From Candidatus Pseudolachnospira avium (lineage in GTDB: Bacteria; Bacillota; Clostridia; Lachnospirales; Lachnospiraceae): DNA of 42,733 nucleotides. Shown piece after piece: positions 1-9,773 of the stretch. Under the pieces are notes generated by a model. It did not search any database, had not been told where the DNA came from, and saw only the letters and a list, made by a program, of their open reading frames with translations. Both the position numbers and the translations under genes were made by a program. The stretch is taken from the NCBI GenBank assembly GCA_904420025.1, contig CAJFTW010000040.1:1-42733 (forward strand), read 5' to 3'. Position 1 is the stretch's first letter. Every line of letters begins with the position of its first letter.

Positions 1-473
1 ACTGTGGCATACAGGGTGAAGGTTGACAAGGCCTGCTCCGGATCCTGAATCTGGCCCTCCTCCACCGCCTCGTCAATCAAAACCTCGTACTCCTCCGGCT
101 GCACCTCCTCCGCCGGTTCCGTCCCTTCCACAGAGCTCTCCGCCGCTGCGGAAGAAGTCTCGGCTGCGGTGGCAGAGGTCTCTTCCGCGCTCTCCGCGGA
201 AACCGCTTCGGAAGTGCTCTCCTCCGTGGAGGTTGTCTCCGAAACACTCTCCTCCACGGAAGACGTTTCGGTGGTGCTGTCCCCTGCCGGGGAGCTTTCC
301 TCCCCAGCGGCAGTGCTTTCCTCCGCCTGGGTCTCCACCAGCCCCTCCCCGGAGCTTTCCGCCTCCGCAAAGACCGGCACCGCCGGCCCCACCAGCCCCG
401 CGCACAGCGCCATGGCCAACGCCAGGCTCTGGGCGCGCAGCCAGAGATTTTTCCCTGTCTTTTTCTTTTTCAT
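1..473 (-). CDS. Secreted/surface protein, 5' part only (C-terminus lies beyond the window edge); signal peptide plus Ser/Thr/Glu-rich stalk
   Basis: Open minus frame to the window edge: MKKKKTGKNLWLRAQSLALAMALCAGLVGPAVPVFAEAESSGEGLVETQAEESTAAGEESSPAGDSTTETSSVEESVSETTSTEESTSEAV...; AGGAGG 6 nt upstream of ATG at 473. Absent from the ORF track because it has no stop in the window. Confidence 0.8.
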   Translation of the reverse strand, partial: MKKKKTGKNLWLRAQSLALAMALCAGLVGPAVPVFAEAESSGEGLVETQAEESTAAGEESSPAGDSTTETSSVEESVSETTSTEESTSEAVSAESAEETSATAAETSSAAAESSVEGTEPAEEVQPEEYEVLIDEAVEEGQIQDPEQALSTFTLYAT

Positions 474-483
474 GCTCATCCTC

Positions 484-640
484 CTACTATGGCTGCCTGC
501 GGGTTGTGCTACCGCCTGCTGCCATGAAAACAAACCTGCAAGCCCGCTGGCGCGGGCACCACCAACCATGGAAGCCCATGGATTGCTCCGTGCTGGCGCA
601 CGCCCCGCCAGCGAGGGACCCCTTCACCTTGCGCTTCGCA
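484..640 (-). promoter_or_regulatory. Structured 5' leader (at least four hairpins) of the secreted protein gene
   Basis: Stems read directly: 489-493/521-525 with inner 499-502/512-515; 542-547/552-557 (GCCCGC-TGGC-GCGGGC); 566-571/576-581 (CCATGG-AAGC-CCATGG); 592-598/606-612 (GCTGGCG/CGCCAGC). Confidence 0.45.
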
Positions 641-647
641 CCTTTCC

Positions 648-677
648 AGTATAAAGGGCGGACCCCTCCTGCGTCAA
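648..677 (-). promoter_or_regulatory. Predicted sigma-A promoter for the gene starting at 473
   Basis: Minus strand TTGACG-N18-TATACT (-35 at 672-677, -10 at 648-653). Confidence 0.55.
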
Positions 678-737
678 CTGGGAATCCGCCTCTTTTGTGG
701 AAAATTTTTTAGAATTTTTCAGACATCTTTCGTTCTG

Positions 738-1901
738 TTACTGGATCTTCCGCACCCGGTACACGCCCTCAATGGCCTCCAGCTGCCGTACAATCTCCTC
801 CGGCACATCACACTCGGCATCCAGCAGGGAATACGCATATTCGCCCCGGGTCTTGTCACTCATGTTGGCAATGTTGATGCCACCGCCGGAGAGCACCGCT
901 GTGATCTGGCTGATCATATTGGGGATGTTTTGATGGAACACCGCCAGGCGGGATGCGGTGCGCAGCGGTCCCAGATCCACCCGGGGGAAATTCACCGAGT
1001 TGACAATGTTTCCCTCCTCCAGGTACCGGCGGATCTCCTTGGCTGCCATCTTGGCGCAATTTTCCTCCGACTCCTCGGTGGAGGCCCCTAAGTGGGGGGT
1101 AACAATGGCATTTTTCATGTGCACGCTGATGGGATTGGGGAAATCGCTGACATAGCGGTGCACCTTTCCGCTTTCCAGCGCCTTTGCCATGGCCTGCTCA
1201 TCCACCAGCAGATCCCGGGCAAAATTCAGCAGGACCGCCCCCTCCTTCATTTTGCCGATGGCCTCCTCGCTGATCATGCCATTGGTGGCCGGCATGGACG
1301 GCACGTGGATGGTAATGTAATCACTCTCCATCAGCAGTGTATCCAGGTCATTGACATGGGTCACGTGATGGTCCAGGTTCCAGGCGCCCTCCACCGAAAG
1401 GTAGGGGTCAAAGCCCAGCACCCGCATACCCAGGCTCCAGGCTGCGTTGGCCACCCGGGCGCCGATGGCTCCCAGGCCGATGACCCCCAGGGTTTTTCCC
1501 CGGATCTCGGAACCGGCAAATACCTTTTTGCTCTTCTCCGTATCCTTGGTGATGTTCTCATCCGCCACATTATCCCGCACCCACTGGATGCCGCCGCTGA
1601 TGTCCCGGGCGGCCAGCAGCATCCCGGCCAGCACCAGCTCCTTGACGCCGTTGGCATTGGCACCGGGGGTATTAAATACCACAATCCCCCGTTTGGAGCA
1701 CTCTTCCAGCGGGATATTGTTCACACCGGCCCCGGCCCGGGCAATGGCCTTCAGTTTCTCCGGCAGTTCCAGCTCGTGCATGGAGGCGCTGCGCACCAAA
1801 ACCGCATCCGCATCCTCCAGTTTTTCCGTCAGCTGGTATCCGTCCCCCAGCCGGTCCAGGCCGGCCTGGGCAATGGCATTCATGCAATGTACCTGATACA
1901 C
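738..1901 (-). CDS. serA: D-3-phosphoglycerate dehydrogenase with C-terminal ACT domain (GTG start)
   Basis: 387 aa; GVIGLGAIGARVANAAWSLGMRVLGFDPY Rossmann motif, ACT-like C-terminus (IPNMISQITAVLSGGGINIANM); GGGGAGG upstream of GTG. Confidence 0.93.
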   Translation of the reverse strand: MYQVHCMNAIAQAGLDRLGDGYQLTEKLEDADAVLVRSASMHELELPEKLKAIARAGAGVNNIPLEECSKRGIVVFNTPGANANGVKELVLAGMLLAARDISGGIQWVRDNVADENITKDTEKSKKVFAGSEIRGKTLGVIGLGAIGARVANAAWSLGMRVLGFDPYLSVEGAWNLDHHVTHVNDLDTLLMESDYITIHVPSMPATNGMISEEAIGKMKEGAVLLNFARDLLVDEQAMAKALESGKVHRYVSDFPNPISVHMKNAIVTPHLGASTEESEENCAKMAAKEIRRYLEEGNIVNSVNFPRVDLGPLRTASRLAVFHQNIPNMISQITAVLSGGGINIANMSDKTRGEYAYSLLDAECDVPEEIVRQLEAIEGVYRVRKIQ

Positions 1902-1916
1902 GTTTTCTTCCTCCCC

Positions 1917-2999
1917 TTACCGATGCTTCTTCTCAAACTCTGCCATAAAATCCACCAGCGCCTGCACCCCTTCCATGGGCATGGCGTTGTAAATGCTGGC
2001 CCGCATGCCTCCCACGGTCCGGTGGCCCTTCAAATTTTCAAAGCCGGCGGCCTTGGCTTCCTGGATAAACAGGGCGTCCAGCTCTTTGTCCCCGGTGACA
2101 AAGGGCACGTTCATCAGAGAGCGGTCCTCCTTCACCACCGTGCCATGGAACAGTTGGCTCTGATCCAGGTAATCGTACAGAATGGCCGCCTTCTTCTCAT
2201 TGCGCTCCTTCATGGCAGCCAGGCCCCCCTGCTTCTTCAGCCACTGGAACACCTTTCCGCAGATATAGATGGCATAACAGTTGGGAGTATTGTACAGGGA
2301 ACCGGCATCCGCCTGGGTCTTGTACTGGAGCATGGTGGGGACCCCGGGCAGTTCTTCCTTGGGGATCAGATCCTCCCGGATAATGGCGATGACCAATCCG
2401 GCCGGACCCACATTCTTCTGCACGCCGCCCCAGATCATGCCGTACTTTTCCACCTCCACCGGCTCCGAAAGGAAGCAGGAGGACTGGTCTGCCACCAGCA
2501 CCTTTCCCTTGGTGTTGGGCAGCTTTTTGTATTTGGTACCGTAAATGGTATTGTTTTCACAGATGTACACGTAATCCGCGTTCTCCCGCACCGGCAGGTC
2601 GGAACAATCCGGTATATAGGAAAAGGTCTTATCCTCGCTGCTGGCGATGGCCTTCACATCCCCGAACTTCTGGGCCTCCTGGAAGGCCTTCCGAGACCAC
2701 TGGCCGGTGATAATATAATCGGCTGCGCCGTGGGGCATCAGGTTCAGCGGAACCATGGCAAACTGCAGGGAACCGCCGCCCTGGAGAAACAGCACCTGAT
2801 AGTTGGACGGGATCCCCATCAGCTCCCGGATGTCCGCCTCCGCCCCATGCAAAATGTCCTCGAACATTTTAGAACGGTGGCTCATCTCCATGACGGACAT
2901 GCCGCAGCCCCGGTAGTCCAGCATTTCCTCCGCTGCTTCCTTTAATACCTCCTCCGGCAGGACCGCCGGTCCCGCGGAAAAATTGTACACTCTGCTCAT
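1917..2999 (-). CDS. serC: Phosphoserine aminotransferase
   Basis: 360 aa; MSRVYNFSAGPAVLPEEVLKEAAEEMLDYRGCGMSVMEMSHRS and GVQKNVGPAGLVIAI typical of SerC. Confidence 0.96.
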   Translation of the reverse strand: MSRVYNFSAGPAVLPEEVLKEAAEEMLDYRGCGMSVMEMSHRSKMFEDILHGAEADIRELMGIPSNYQVLFLQGGGSLQFAMVPLNLMPHGAADYIITGQWSRKAFQEAQKFGDVKAIASSEDKTFSYIPDCSDLPVRENADYVYICENNTIYGTKYKKLPNTKGKVLVADQSSCFLSEPVEVEKYGMIWGGVQKNVGPAGLVIAIIREDLIPKEELPGVPTMLQYKTQADAGSLYNTPNCYAIYICGKVFQWLKKQGGLAAMKERNEKKAAILYDYLDQSQLFHGTVVKEDRSLMNVPFVTGDKELDALFIQEAKAAGFENLKGHRTVGGMRASIYNAMPMEGVQALVDFMAEFEKKHR

Positions 3000-4678
3000 T
3001 CCTTCTCCTCCAAATCTTCTTCGCTGAATGCCTCCTCAATGTTACCGCCGGGGGCCACCATGGGGAATACCTTGTCATCGTTCTGAATCACGCATTCCAC
3101 CACCACCGGCTGCCGCAGGCCAATGGCCTCCCGCAGCACCGGCTCCACCTCCTCCGGCTTGGTAATCCGGTAGCCCTTGGCCCCCATGGCCTCCGCCACC
3201 TTCACAAAATCCACCTTGTCTTCCACAATGGTCTGGGAATACCGTTTGCCATAGAACAGGGTCTGCCACTGGCGGACCATTCCCAACACATGGTTGTTCA
3301 AAATAATGGTCACAATGGGAAGGTCGTTGCGGGTGATGGTGGCCAGCTCGTTCATGTTCATCCGGAAACAGCCATCCCCGCTGATGTCCACCACCAGCTC
3401 CTCCGGCCGGCCAAACTTGGCGCCGATGGAGGCGCCCACGCCGTAACCCATGGTGCCCAAACCTCCGGAGCTTAAGAACGTCCGGGGCTTCCGGAAGGTA
3501 TAGAACTGGGCCGTCCACATCTGATGCTGCCCCACATCCGTGGTGATAATGGCGTTCCCCTGGGTGATCTCCGAAAGCTTCCGGATCACATAAGGACCGG
3601 TGAGTACATCCTCCGGGCAGGCCAGCGGGTACTGCTTCTTCAGCCCCTGAATTTTTTCGTTCCATTCCGGATGGTGCTGCTGCTTCAGCCGGGCGTTGAG
3701 CTTCTGGAGAACCAGCTTCAGATCCCCAATCACTGCCGCGTCCACATGCACATTTTTGTTCACCTCCGCCTCGTCCACATCCAGCTGCAGAATCTTGGCA
3801 TGGTGGGCAAAGGTCTTGGGATCCCCGGTGCAGCGGTCGCTGAACCGGACGCCCACGCCGATGAGTAGGTCACAGGCCGTCACCCCCAGGTTGGAGGTTT
3901 TGGTGCCGTGCATGCCCAGCATACCGGTGTAGGCCTCGTCTGCCTGGTCAAGGGCTCCCTGGCCCATGAGGGAACAGGTGATGGGGGCGTCCAGCCGGTG
4001 CACCAGCTCCGTCAGCTCCTCCGAAGCACCGGAGGAGATAACACCACCGCCGGCAAACACAAAGGGCCGCTCTGCCGCTTCCAGCATCTCCAACGCCTGG
4101 TCCAGATCCGCCTGCCGGATGGTGTGGCTCTGGCGGGGCACCGGATCCGGCTCCACCGGATAAAACTCCGTCACCGCCGCCGTCACATCCTTGGTCACAT
4201 CCAGCAGCACCGGGCCCGGACGGCCGGTCTGGGCCAGCCGGAACGCCTTGCGGATGGCGGGAGCCAGCTCCCGCACGTCCTTGATGATGGTGCTGTATTT
4301 GGTGATGGGCATGGTCACGCCCGCAATGTCAATCTCCTGGAAAGAGTCCTTTCCCAGGGCCCCCACTGCCACATTGCCGGTGATGGCCACCACCGGAATG
4401 GAGTCCATGTATGCGGTGGCAATGCCGGTGACCAGGTTGGTGGCGCCGGGGCCGGAGGTGGCAAAGCACACCCCCACCTTGCCGGTGGCCCGGGCGTAGC
4501 CGTCCGCCGCATGGGATGCCCCCTGCTCGTGGGAGGTGAGTACGTGGTGAATCCGGTCCGAATACTCATACAAGGCATCATAGATATTCAGGACCGCTCC
4601 CCCCGGATAGCCGAAGATGGTATCCACCCCCTGCTCCAGCAGGCACTCCATGATAATCTGAGATCCCGTCAGCTGCAT
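2996..4678 (-). CDS. ilvB: Acetolactate synthase, large catalytic subunit
   Basis: 560 aa ThDP enzyme; GYPGGAVLNIYDALY, SGPGATNLVTGIATAYMDSIP, GDGCFRMNMNELATI. Confidence 0.95.
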   Translation of the reverse strand: MQLTGSQIIMECLLEQGVDTIFGYPGGAVLNIYDALYEYSDRIHHVLTSHEQGASHAADGYARATGKVGVCFATSGPGATNLVTGIATAYMDSIPVVAITGNVAVGALGKDSFQEIDIAGVTMPITKYSTIIKDVRELAPAIRKAFRLAQTGRPGPVLLDVTKDVTAAVTEFYPVEPDPVPRQSHTIRQADLDQALEMLEAAERPFVFAGGGVISSGASEELTELVHRLDAPITCSLMGQGALDQADEAYTGMLGMHGTKTSNLGVTACDLLIGVGVRFSDRCTGDPKTFAHHAKILQLDVDEAEVNKNVHVDAAVIGDLKLVLQKLNARLKQQHHPEWNEKIQGLKKQYPLACPEDVLTGPYVIRKLSEITQGNAIITTDVGQHQMWTAQFYTFRKPRTFLSSGGLGTMGYGVGASIGAKFGRPEELVVDISGDGCFRMNMNELATITRNDLPIVTIILNNHVLGMVRQWQTLFYGKRYSQTIVEDKVDFVKVAEAMGAKGYRITKPEEVEPVLREAIGLRQPVVVECVIQNDDKVFPMVAPGGNIEEAFSEEDLEEKE

Positions 4679-4679
4679 A

Positions 4680-6353
4680 TCAGTTCTCCTTTATCTCTAA
4701 AATCGCGCCCCGGTTGCCGGAGGTCACCATTTTTTCGTACCGGGCCAGATAGCCGGTGGTCACTTTGGGCTGTCTGGGCTGCCACTTGGCCTTCCGGGCC
4801 GCCATCTCCTCGTCCGAAATCTTCACGTTCAGGGTGCAGGCATCAATATCAATCTGGATAATGTCCCCTTCCTCCACCAGGGCAATGGGGCCTCCCACCG
4901 CCGCCTCCGGGGATACATGGCCAATGGAAGCGCCCCGGGAGGCGCCGCTGAACCGGCCGTCGGTGATCAGCGCCACGCTGGAGCCCAGCCCCATACCGGC
5001 AATGGCCGAGGTGGGGTTCAGCATCTCCCGCATGCCCGGGCCGCCCTTGGGGCCCTCGTACCGGATGACCACCACATCGCCCGGAACAATCTTGCCGCCC
5101 TTGATGGCCGCAATGGCATCCTCCTCGCAGTCAAACACACGGGCAGGGCCTTCGTGCTTCAGCATCTCCGGCACCACCGCGGAACGCTTTACAATACCGG
5201 AATCCGGGGCCAGGTTGCCCTTCAGAATGGCCAGGCCGCCCACCGGGCTGTAGGGATTGTCAATGGGGCGGATCACCTCCGGGTTCTTATTCACGCAGCC
5301 GGCAATGTTTTCTCCCACCGTTTTGCCGGTGACGGTGAGCAGGCTGGTGTCCAGCAGGTTCTTCTTGGTCAGCTCGTTCATCACCGCGTACACACCACCT
5401 GCCTCATTGAGGTCCTCCATGTAGGTGGGGCCGGCCGGCGCCAGGTGGCACAGGTTGGGGGTCCGCTCGCTGATCTCGTTGGCAATATCCACGTTCAGCT
5501 CCACACCGGCCTCATGGGCAATGGCCGGCAGGTGCAGCATGGTGTTAGTGCTGCAGCCCAGGGCCATATCCACGGTCAGAGCATTGATGAAGGCCTTCTC
5601 CGTCATAATATCCCGGGGCCGGATGTTTTTGCGCAACAGCTCCATCACCTGCATGCCAGCGTGCTTGGCCAGCTTCAGCCGCTCCGAGTACACCGCCGGA
5701 ATGGTGCCGTTGCCCCGGAGCCCCATGCCCAGGGCCTCCGTCAGGCAGTTCATGCTGTTGGCCGTGTACATGCCGGAGCAGGAACCGCAGGTGGGACACA
5801 CCTTGTTCTCAAATTCCTCCACGTCCTCCTCCGTCATGGTACCGGCGCTGTAGGAGCCCACCGCCTCAAACATGCTGGAGAGGCTGCGCTTCTGCCCCTT
5901 CACATGGCCCGCCAGCATAGGCCCGCCGCTGACGAAGATAGTGGGTACGTTGATCCGGGCCGCTGCCATCAGCAGGCCCGGCACGTTCTTATCACAGTTG
6001 GGGACCATCACCAGGGCGTCAAAGGCGTGGGCCATGGCCATACACTCGGTGGAATCGCAGATCAGATCCCGGGTGACCAGGGAGTATTTCATGCCGATAT
6101 GCCCCATGGCAATGCCGTCGCACACGGCGATGGCCGGAAACACAATGGGGGTTCCGCCGGCCATGGCCACGCCCATCTTCACCGCTTCCACAATCTTATC
6201 CAGATTCATGTGGCCCGGCACAATCTCATTGTAGGAGCTGACAATGCCCACCAGCGGCCGCTCCAATTCTTCCTTGGTCATGCCCAGGGCATTGAACAGG
6301 GAACGGTGGGGGGCCTGCTGCATCCCTTTGGTTACCGCGTCACTTTTCTTCAT
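4680..6353 (-). CDS. ilvD: Dihydroxy-acid dehydratase
   Basis: [52 protein letters not shown]; conserved [43 protein letters not shown]. Start moved from 6509 to the ATG at 6353 behind AGGAGG. Confidence 0.96.
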   Translation of the reverse strand: MKKSDAVTKGMQQAPHRSLFNALGMTKEELERPLVGIVSSYNEIVPGHMNLDKIVEAVKMGVAMAGGTPIVFPAIAVCDGIAMGHIGMKYSLVTRDLICDSTECMAMAHAFDALVMVPNCDKNVPGLLMAAARINVPTIFVSGGPMLAGHVKGQKRSLSSMFEAVGSYSAGTMTEEDVEEFENKVCPTCGSCSGMYTANSMNCLTEALGMGLRGNGTIPAVYSERLKLAKHAGMQVMELLRKNIRPRDIMTEKAFINALTVDMALGCSTNTMLHLPAIAHEAGVELNVDIANEISERTPNLCHLAPAGPTYMEDLNEAGGVYAVMNELTKKNLLDTSLLTVTGKTVGENIAGCVNKNPEVIRPIDNPYSPVGGLAILKGNLAPDSGIVKRSAVVPEMLKHEGPARVFDCEEDAIAAIKGGKIVPGDVVVIRYEGPKGGPGMREMLNPTSAIAGMGLGSSVALITDGRFSGASRGASIGHVSPEAAVGGPIALVEEGDIIQIDIDACTLNVKISDEEMAARKAKWQPRQPKVTTGYLARYEKMVTSGNRGAILEIKEN

Positions 6354-6420
6354 GATTTTCTCCTCCTTACTCCCGGAATCGGATCGCTCTATCTTTTTGT
6401 TTCTACTATTGTTCTGTTTC

Positions 6421-7506
6421 TTACAGCCTCTCGATAATGGCGGCGCCCATCTCCACGGTGCCCACCTTTTGACAGCCCTCGGACCATATATCGCCGGTGC
6501 GGTAGCCATCTGCCAGCACCTGCTTCACCGCACGCTCCACCGCGTCTGCCTCCTCCATCAAATCGAAGGAGTACCGGAGCATCATGGCGGCGGACAGGAT
6601 GGTGGCAATGGGGTTGGCCAGGTTCTTTCCGGCAATGTCTGGTGCGGAGCCATGGCCCGGCTCATAGAGCCCCAGCTTGCCGGCGCCCAGGCTGGCGGAA
6701 GCCAGCATGCCGATGGAACCGGTGATCTCGCTGGCCTCATCGGAAAGGATATCGCCGAACATGTTCTCGGTGAGAATTACATCGTACTGGGCCGGGTTGT
6801 GTACCAGCTGCATGGCGCAGCTGTCCACCAGGCCGTGGGACAGCTCCACATCCGGATAGTCCTGGGCCACTTCCTCCACCACCGCTCTCCAGAGCCGGGA
6901 GGAATCCAGCACATTGGCCTTGTCAATGCTGGTCACCTTTTTCCGACGCTTCTCCGCAATCTCAAAGGCCTTCACGGCAATCCGGCGGATCTCGTTCTCA
7001 TCGTACACCAGGGTATCCGTGGCCCGGCGCACCCCATCCACCGTCTCGGTAAACCGCTTGCCAAAGTACAGGCCGCCGGTGAGCTCCCGGACAATGACCA
7101 TGTCAAAGCCGTCCTTCACAATGTCCGGCCGCAGCGGGCAGCTGGCCGCCAGCTCCGGGTACAGGGCAGCCGGGCGGATGTTGGCAAACAGCTCCAGGCC
7201 CTTGCGCAGCTGCAGCAGGCCGGACTCCGGCCGCTCCTGAGGCGGGCGGTTGTACCAGCTGGGATTGTTCTGGGCATCCCCGCCCACGGCTCCCAGCAGG
7301 ACCGAATCACTGTTTTTGGCGGTCTCCAGCGCCTCCCGGGTCAGCGGCAGCCCGCAGGCGTCAATGGACACGCCGCCCATGAGCACTTCCGTGTAGGTAA
7401 ACTGGTGGCCAAATTTTTTGCCCACCGCGTCCAGGACCTTCTTTGCCTCTCCCACAATCTCCGGGCCAATTCCGTCTCCCGGGATCACTGCAATCCGATA
7501 ATTCAT
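6421..7506 (-). CDS. leuB: 3-isopropylmalate dehydrogenase
   Basis: 361 aa; [50 protein letters not shown]...[20 protein letters not shown]. Confidence 0.96.
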   Translation of the reverse strand: MNYRIAVIPGDGIGPEIVGEAKKVLDAVGKKFGHQFTYTEVLMGGVSIDACGLPLTREALETAKNSDSVLLGAVGGDAQNNPSWYNRPPQERPESGLLQLRKGLELFANIRPAALYPELAASCPLRPDIVKDGFDMVIVRELTGGLYFGKRFTETVDGVRRATDTLVYDENEIRRIAVKAFEIAEKRRKKVTSIDKANVLDSSRLWRAVVEEVAQDYPDVELSHGLVDSCAMQLVHNPAQYDVILTENMFGDILSDEASEITGSIGMLASASLGAGKLGLYEPGHGSAPDIAGKNLANPIATILSAAMMLRYSFDLMEEADAVERAVKQVLADGYRTGDIWSEGCQKVGTVEMGAAIIERL

Positions 7507-7557
7507 TTTATTTTCCTCTCAAACTTATGATTTTTTTCACAAAGTCCATTATCGTCC

Positions 7558-7586
7558 ATCATACCGCACTTTGGCTGGCATTTCAA
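7558..7586 (-). promoter_or_regulatory. Predicted sigma-A promoter for leuB-ilvD-ilvB-serC-serA
   Basis: Minus strand TTGAAA-N17-TATGAT (-35 at 7581-7586, -10 at 7558-7563), about 50 nt before the leuB ATG. Confidence 0.7.
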
Positions 7587-7640
7587 CTGTTTCCCGTGGT
7601 AAAGTGGTATATGATTCGCAAATGTACTTATGCAGATTCC

Positions 7641-9773
7641 CTATCTCTGTATGCCATACCGTGCGCACAGACGGGAAAACTCTGCCGAATCGGTGAAGCC
7701 TGCCAGCACCTGCTCCCGACTCCAGCCGGAGGCCAGGCAGTTCATCCAGGTCTGTTTGCCGGATGTGTCGGAACTCCGGTCAAACAGAGCCCGGTAAAGG
7801 GCCTCCACAAATGCATCGTTGCTCAGCTGTTTCCTCTGAAATTCCGCGCTGAACACAAAGCCTTTTGCCACCTGTGTTCCGGTTTGGCTTCCGTTCACCA
7901 GCCAGGTCACCCAATCCAACATTCCGCTGTCATCCGGCTCCCGTCCCAGGCAGGTTCGGTACAAGCGCGCCACGAATGCTGTTACATCCGGATTCTGATC
8001 CCGGACATCGGTGGAGACCCAGCTGCCAGCCGTAATCCCATAGTTTCCGCATAAACGGCGAAACTCTGTGGAATTCAAGAAACCTTGCAGGACAAAATTT
8101 CTGGTTACGCCTGTATACAGATAATCCGTCCAAAACACGGTTTCATCGGCCCTGGGCTCCCGGTTCATCAGCACACGGTACAGCATTTCTACGTAGGAAG
8201 TATCGGAAGTATTCTTGCGTTTATATTCGGCGCTGTTGACAAATCCTTCCGCCACCTGCGCCCCGGTAAAGCTCCCATTCAACAGGCGTTTCACCCAGTC
8301 TGCCGCTTCCGCCTGGGTAGGCGTTCTCCCCAGCGCCAGCTGATACAACCGCGTCACAAACTCCGTCACCAAATTCTGCTGGGTGGCCGGCAGCTTGGCT
8401 GTGCTCTGCTCCTCCGTCCGGCCGCACCGGCTGCAGGTCCGCCGCTGCAGGCCCTGGCTGGACGTGGTGGCCTGGGTTACCGTCTGCCAGCTGCCCCAGC
8501 TGTGTCCCAGGGCCGCCGCCGTCACCTCCCGGTACTCCGCTCCGCAGGTGCAGACGTACAGCTGATACCCGTCGGACTCACAATCCGCCCCTTGGCTTTC
8601 CCCCTGCGACCAGCTGTGGACCAGGCTCTCCCCGGACCAACTGCTTGCCGGCAATGTAGGCGAGACAAACGGCGTATAGGTGGCAGCTCCGTTGAAATTC
8701 ATAAACACACCGGAAAACAGATGATTCCCGTTTACCTGTTCTGCCCCGGCCAAAAACCATTCCCGGGAGGGAGCCGCGCTTGCGGTATCGTCCCAGGTCA
8801 CATCCACCAGGTACCAGTTCCCATCCTCCAGCTGCACATAGTTCCACATGTGATCCACCACCGTGGTGCTGGCCGTGCTGCGCCCCACCGCCACCACACA
8901 GGGGATGTTCCAGCGGCCGCAGAAAATCTGAAACAGCTTGGCGTAGGCCTCACAGACCCCCTGATGATTATATGTGTCCAGCAAGGCGCCGGTGATGGTG
9001 TGGGCACTGCCCGAGGGACTTGCCGTCCCATAGGTGATCCGCTCCGCCAGCCAGTCATGGATGGCCCCCAGCACTGCGGTCCGGTCTGCGCCTTCACGCA
9101 GATGGAGGGAGATTTCCGACTCCGCCTCATCCAGGGCGGCCGACACGGCCTGCCGCTCCGCCCCAATGCCATTATAATAAGGTGTGGGAGACAGCGTCAC
9201 ACTGGCAATCACCAGTCGCTGCCCGCCATCCTCCCTTGGCTCCGTGATTCCCACGGTAAAATAGTAGGAGAGTCCCTGAATCCAATAGGAGTCCTCCATA
9301 TAGTCCTTCAGGTAAGCGTCATAAGCCCGGAGCACAGATCGCTCCGCCTCGGCCCGCATGGCCTGATAATCGGGATCCTCCCGGTATGCCCCCTGTTCCC
9401 ATTGTTCCTGGGTGTACTCCATGCCAAACAGGTACAGGCCGCTGCCGCGCAACTCCACGTTCAGCGAATCCCCCTCTTCCACTGACGCCAGCCCTGCGCT
9501 CTCCAGCGCCTGGTAAATCACTTGCTCGTTGTCACCCAGCTGATCCCCATAACAGCTGCCAAATTCCGGCGCCTCCAGGGAAAAGGCGGAAATCTGTGCC
9601 TGTACCTCTGCGCCGAATATGTCTTCCGTCTGTTCCCAGCTGCCTGCCGGTTCCGATGCCGCCAGGCTTTCCGGCTCCTCCGCCCAGGCAGTTCCCTGGG
9701 ACAGCAGCAGTCCCGCTCCCGCCAGCAGCAGCGCCAGCAAACCGTTTCGCAGCTTTTTGATCCCGTTGCTCAT
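7641..9773 (-). CDS. Secreted transglutaminase-like protein with C-terminal DUF4214-like repeats
   Basis: Signal peptide MSNGIKKLRNGLLALLLAGAGLLLSQGTAWA; Cys-His-Asp pattern GVCEAYAKLF / DHMWNYV / YLVDVTWDD; C-terminal FVTRLYQLALGRTPTQAEAADW... and FVARLYRTCLGREPDDSGMLDW... repeats. Start chosen at 9773 rather than 9851. Confidence 0.85.
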   Translation of the reverse strand: MSNGIKKLRNGLLALLLAGAGLLLSQGTAWAEEPESLAASEPAGSWEQTEDIFGAEVQAQISAFSLEAPEFGSCYGDQLGDNEQVIYQALESAGLASVEEGDSLNVELRGSGLYLFGMEYTQEQWEQGAYREDPDYQAMRAEAERSVLRAYDAYLKDYMEDSYWIQGLSYYFTVGITEPREDGGQRLVIASVTLSPTPYYNGIGAERQAVSAALDEAESEISLHLREGADRTAVLGAIHDWLAERITYGTASPSGSAHTITGALLDTYNHQGVCEAYAKLFQIFCGRWNIPCVVAVGRSTASTTVVDHMWNYVQLEDGNWYLVDVTWDDTASAAPSREWFLAGAEQVNGNHLFSGVFMNFNGAATYTPFVSPTLPASSWSGESLVHSWSQGESQGADCESDGYQLYVCTCGAEYREVTAAALGHSWGSWQTVTQATTSSQGLQRRTCSRCGRTEEQSTAKLPATQQNLVTEFVTRLYQLALGRTPTQAEAADWVKRLLNGSFTGAQVAEGFVNSAEYKRKNTSDTSYVEMLYRVLMNREPRADETVFWTDYLYTGVTRNFVLQGFLNSTEFRRLCGNYGITAGSWVSTDVRDQNPDVTAFVARLYRTCLGREPDDSGMLDWVTWLVNGSQTGTQVAKGFVFSAEFQRKQLSNDAFVEALYRALFDRSSDTSGKQTWMNCLASGWSREQVLAGFTDSAEFSRLCARYGIQR
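7644..8372 (-). repeat. DUF4214-like protein repeat array, 2 units (129 aa + 114 aa)
   Basis: Unit 1 LVTEFVTRLYQLALGR...DVRDQNPD (8372-7986); unit 2 VTAFVARLYRTCLGR...ARYGIQR (7985-7644); counted by hand. Confidence 0.75.

Noticed and set aside
657-690. Possible terminator after serA (GGCGGATTCC / GGGGTCCGCC)
   Set aside because: Two G-U pairs, long loop, no good T tract, and it overlaps the predicted promoter of the next gene; too weak to call.
23-712. Proline-rich 229-aa plus-strand ORF and overlapping minus ORFs at 73-405
   Set aside because: Arise from the reverse complement or alternative frames of the S/T/E-rich stalk sequence; low complexity only.
1092-2945. 617-aa plus-strand ORF
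   Set aside because: Fully antisense to serA and serC, low-complexity His/Gln/Gly-rich translation, no recognisable domain; a shadow ORF of GC-biased coding sequence.
4917-6437. 506-aa plus-strand ORF
   Set aside because: Antisense to ilvD, which is conserved over its full length; typical shadow ORF composition.
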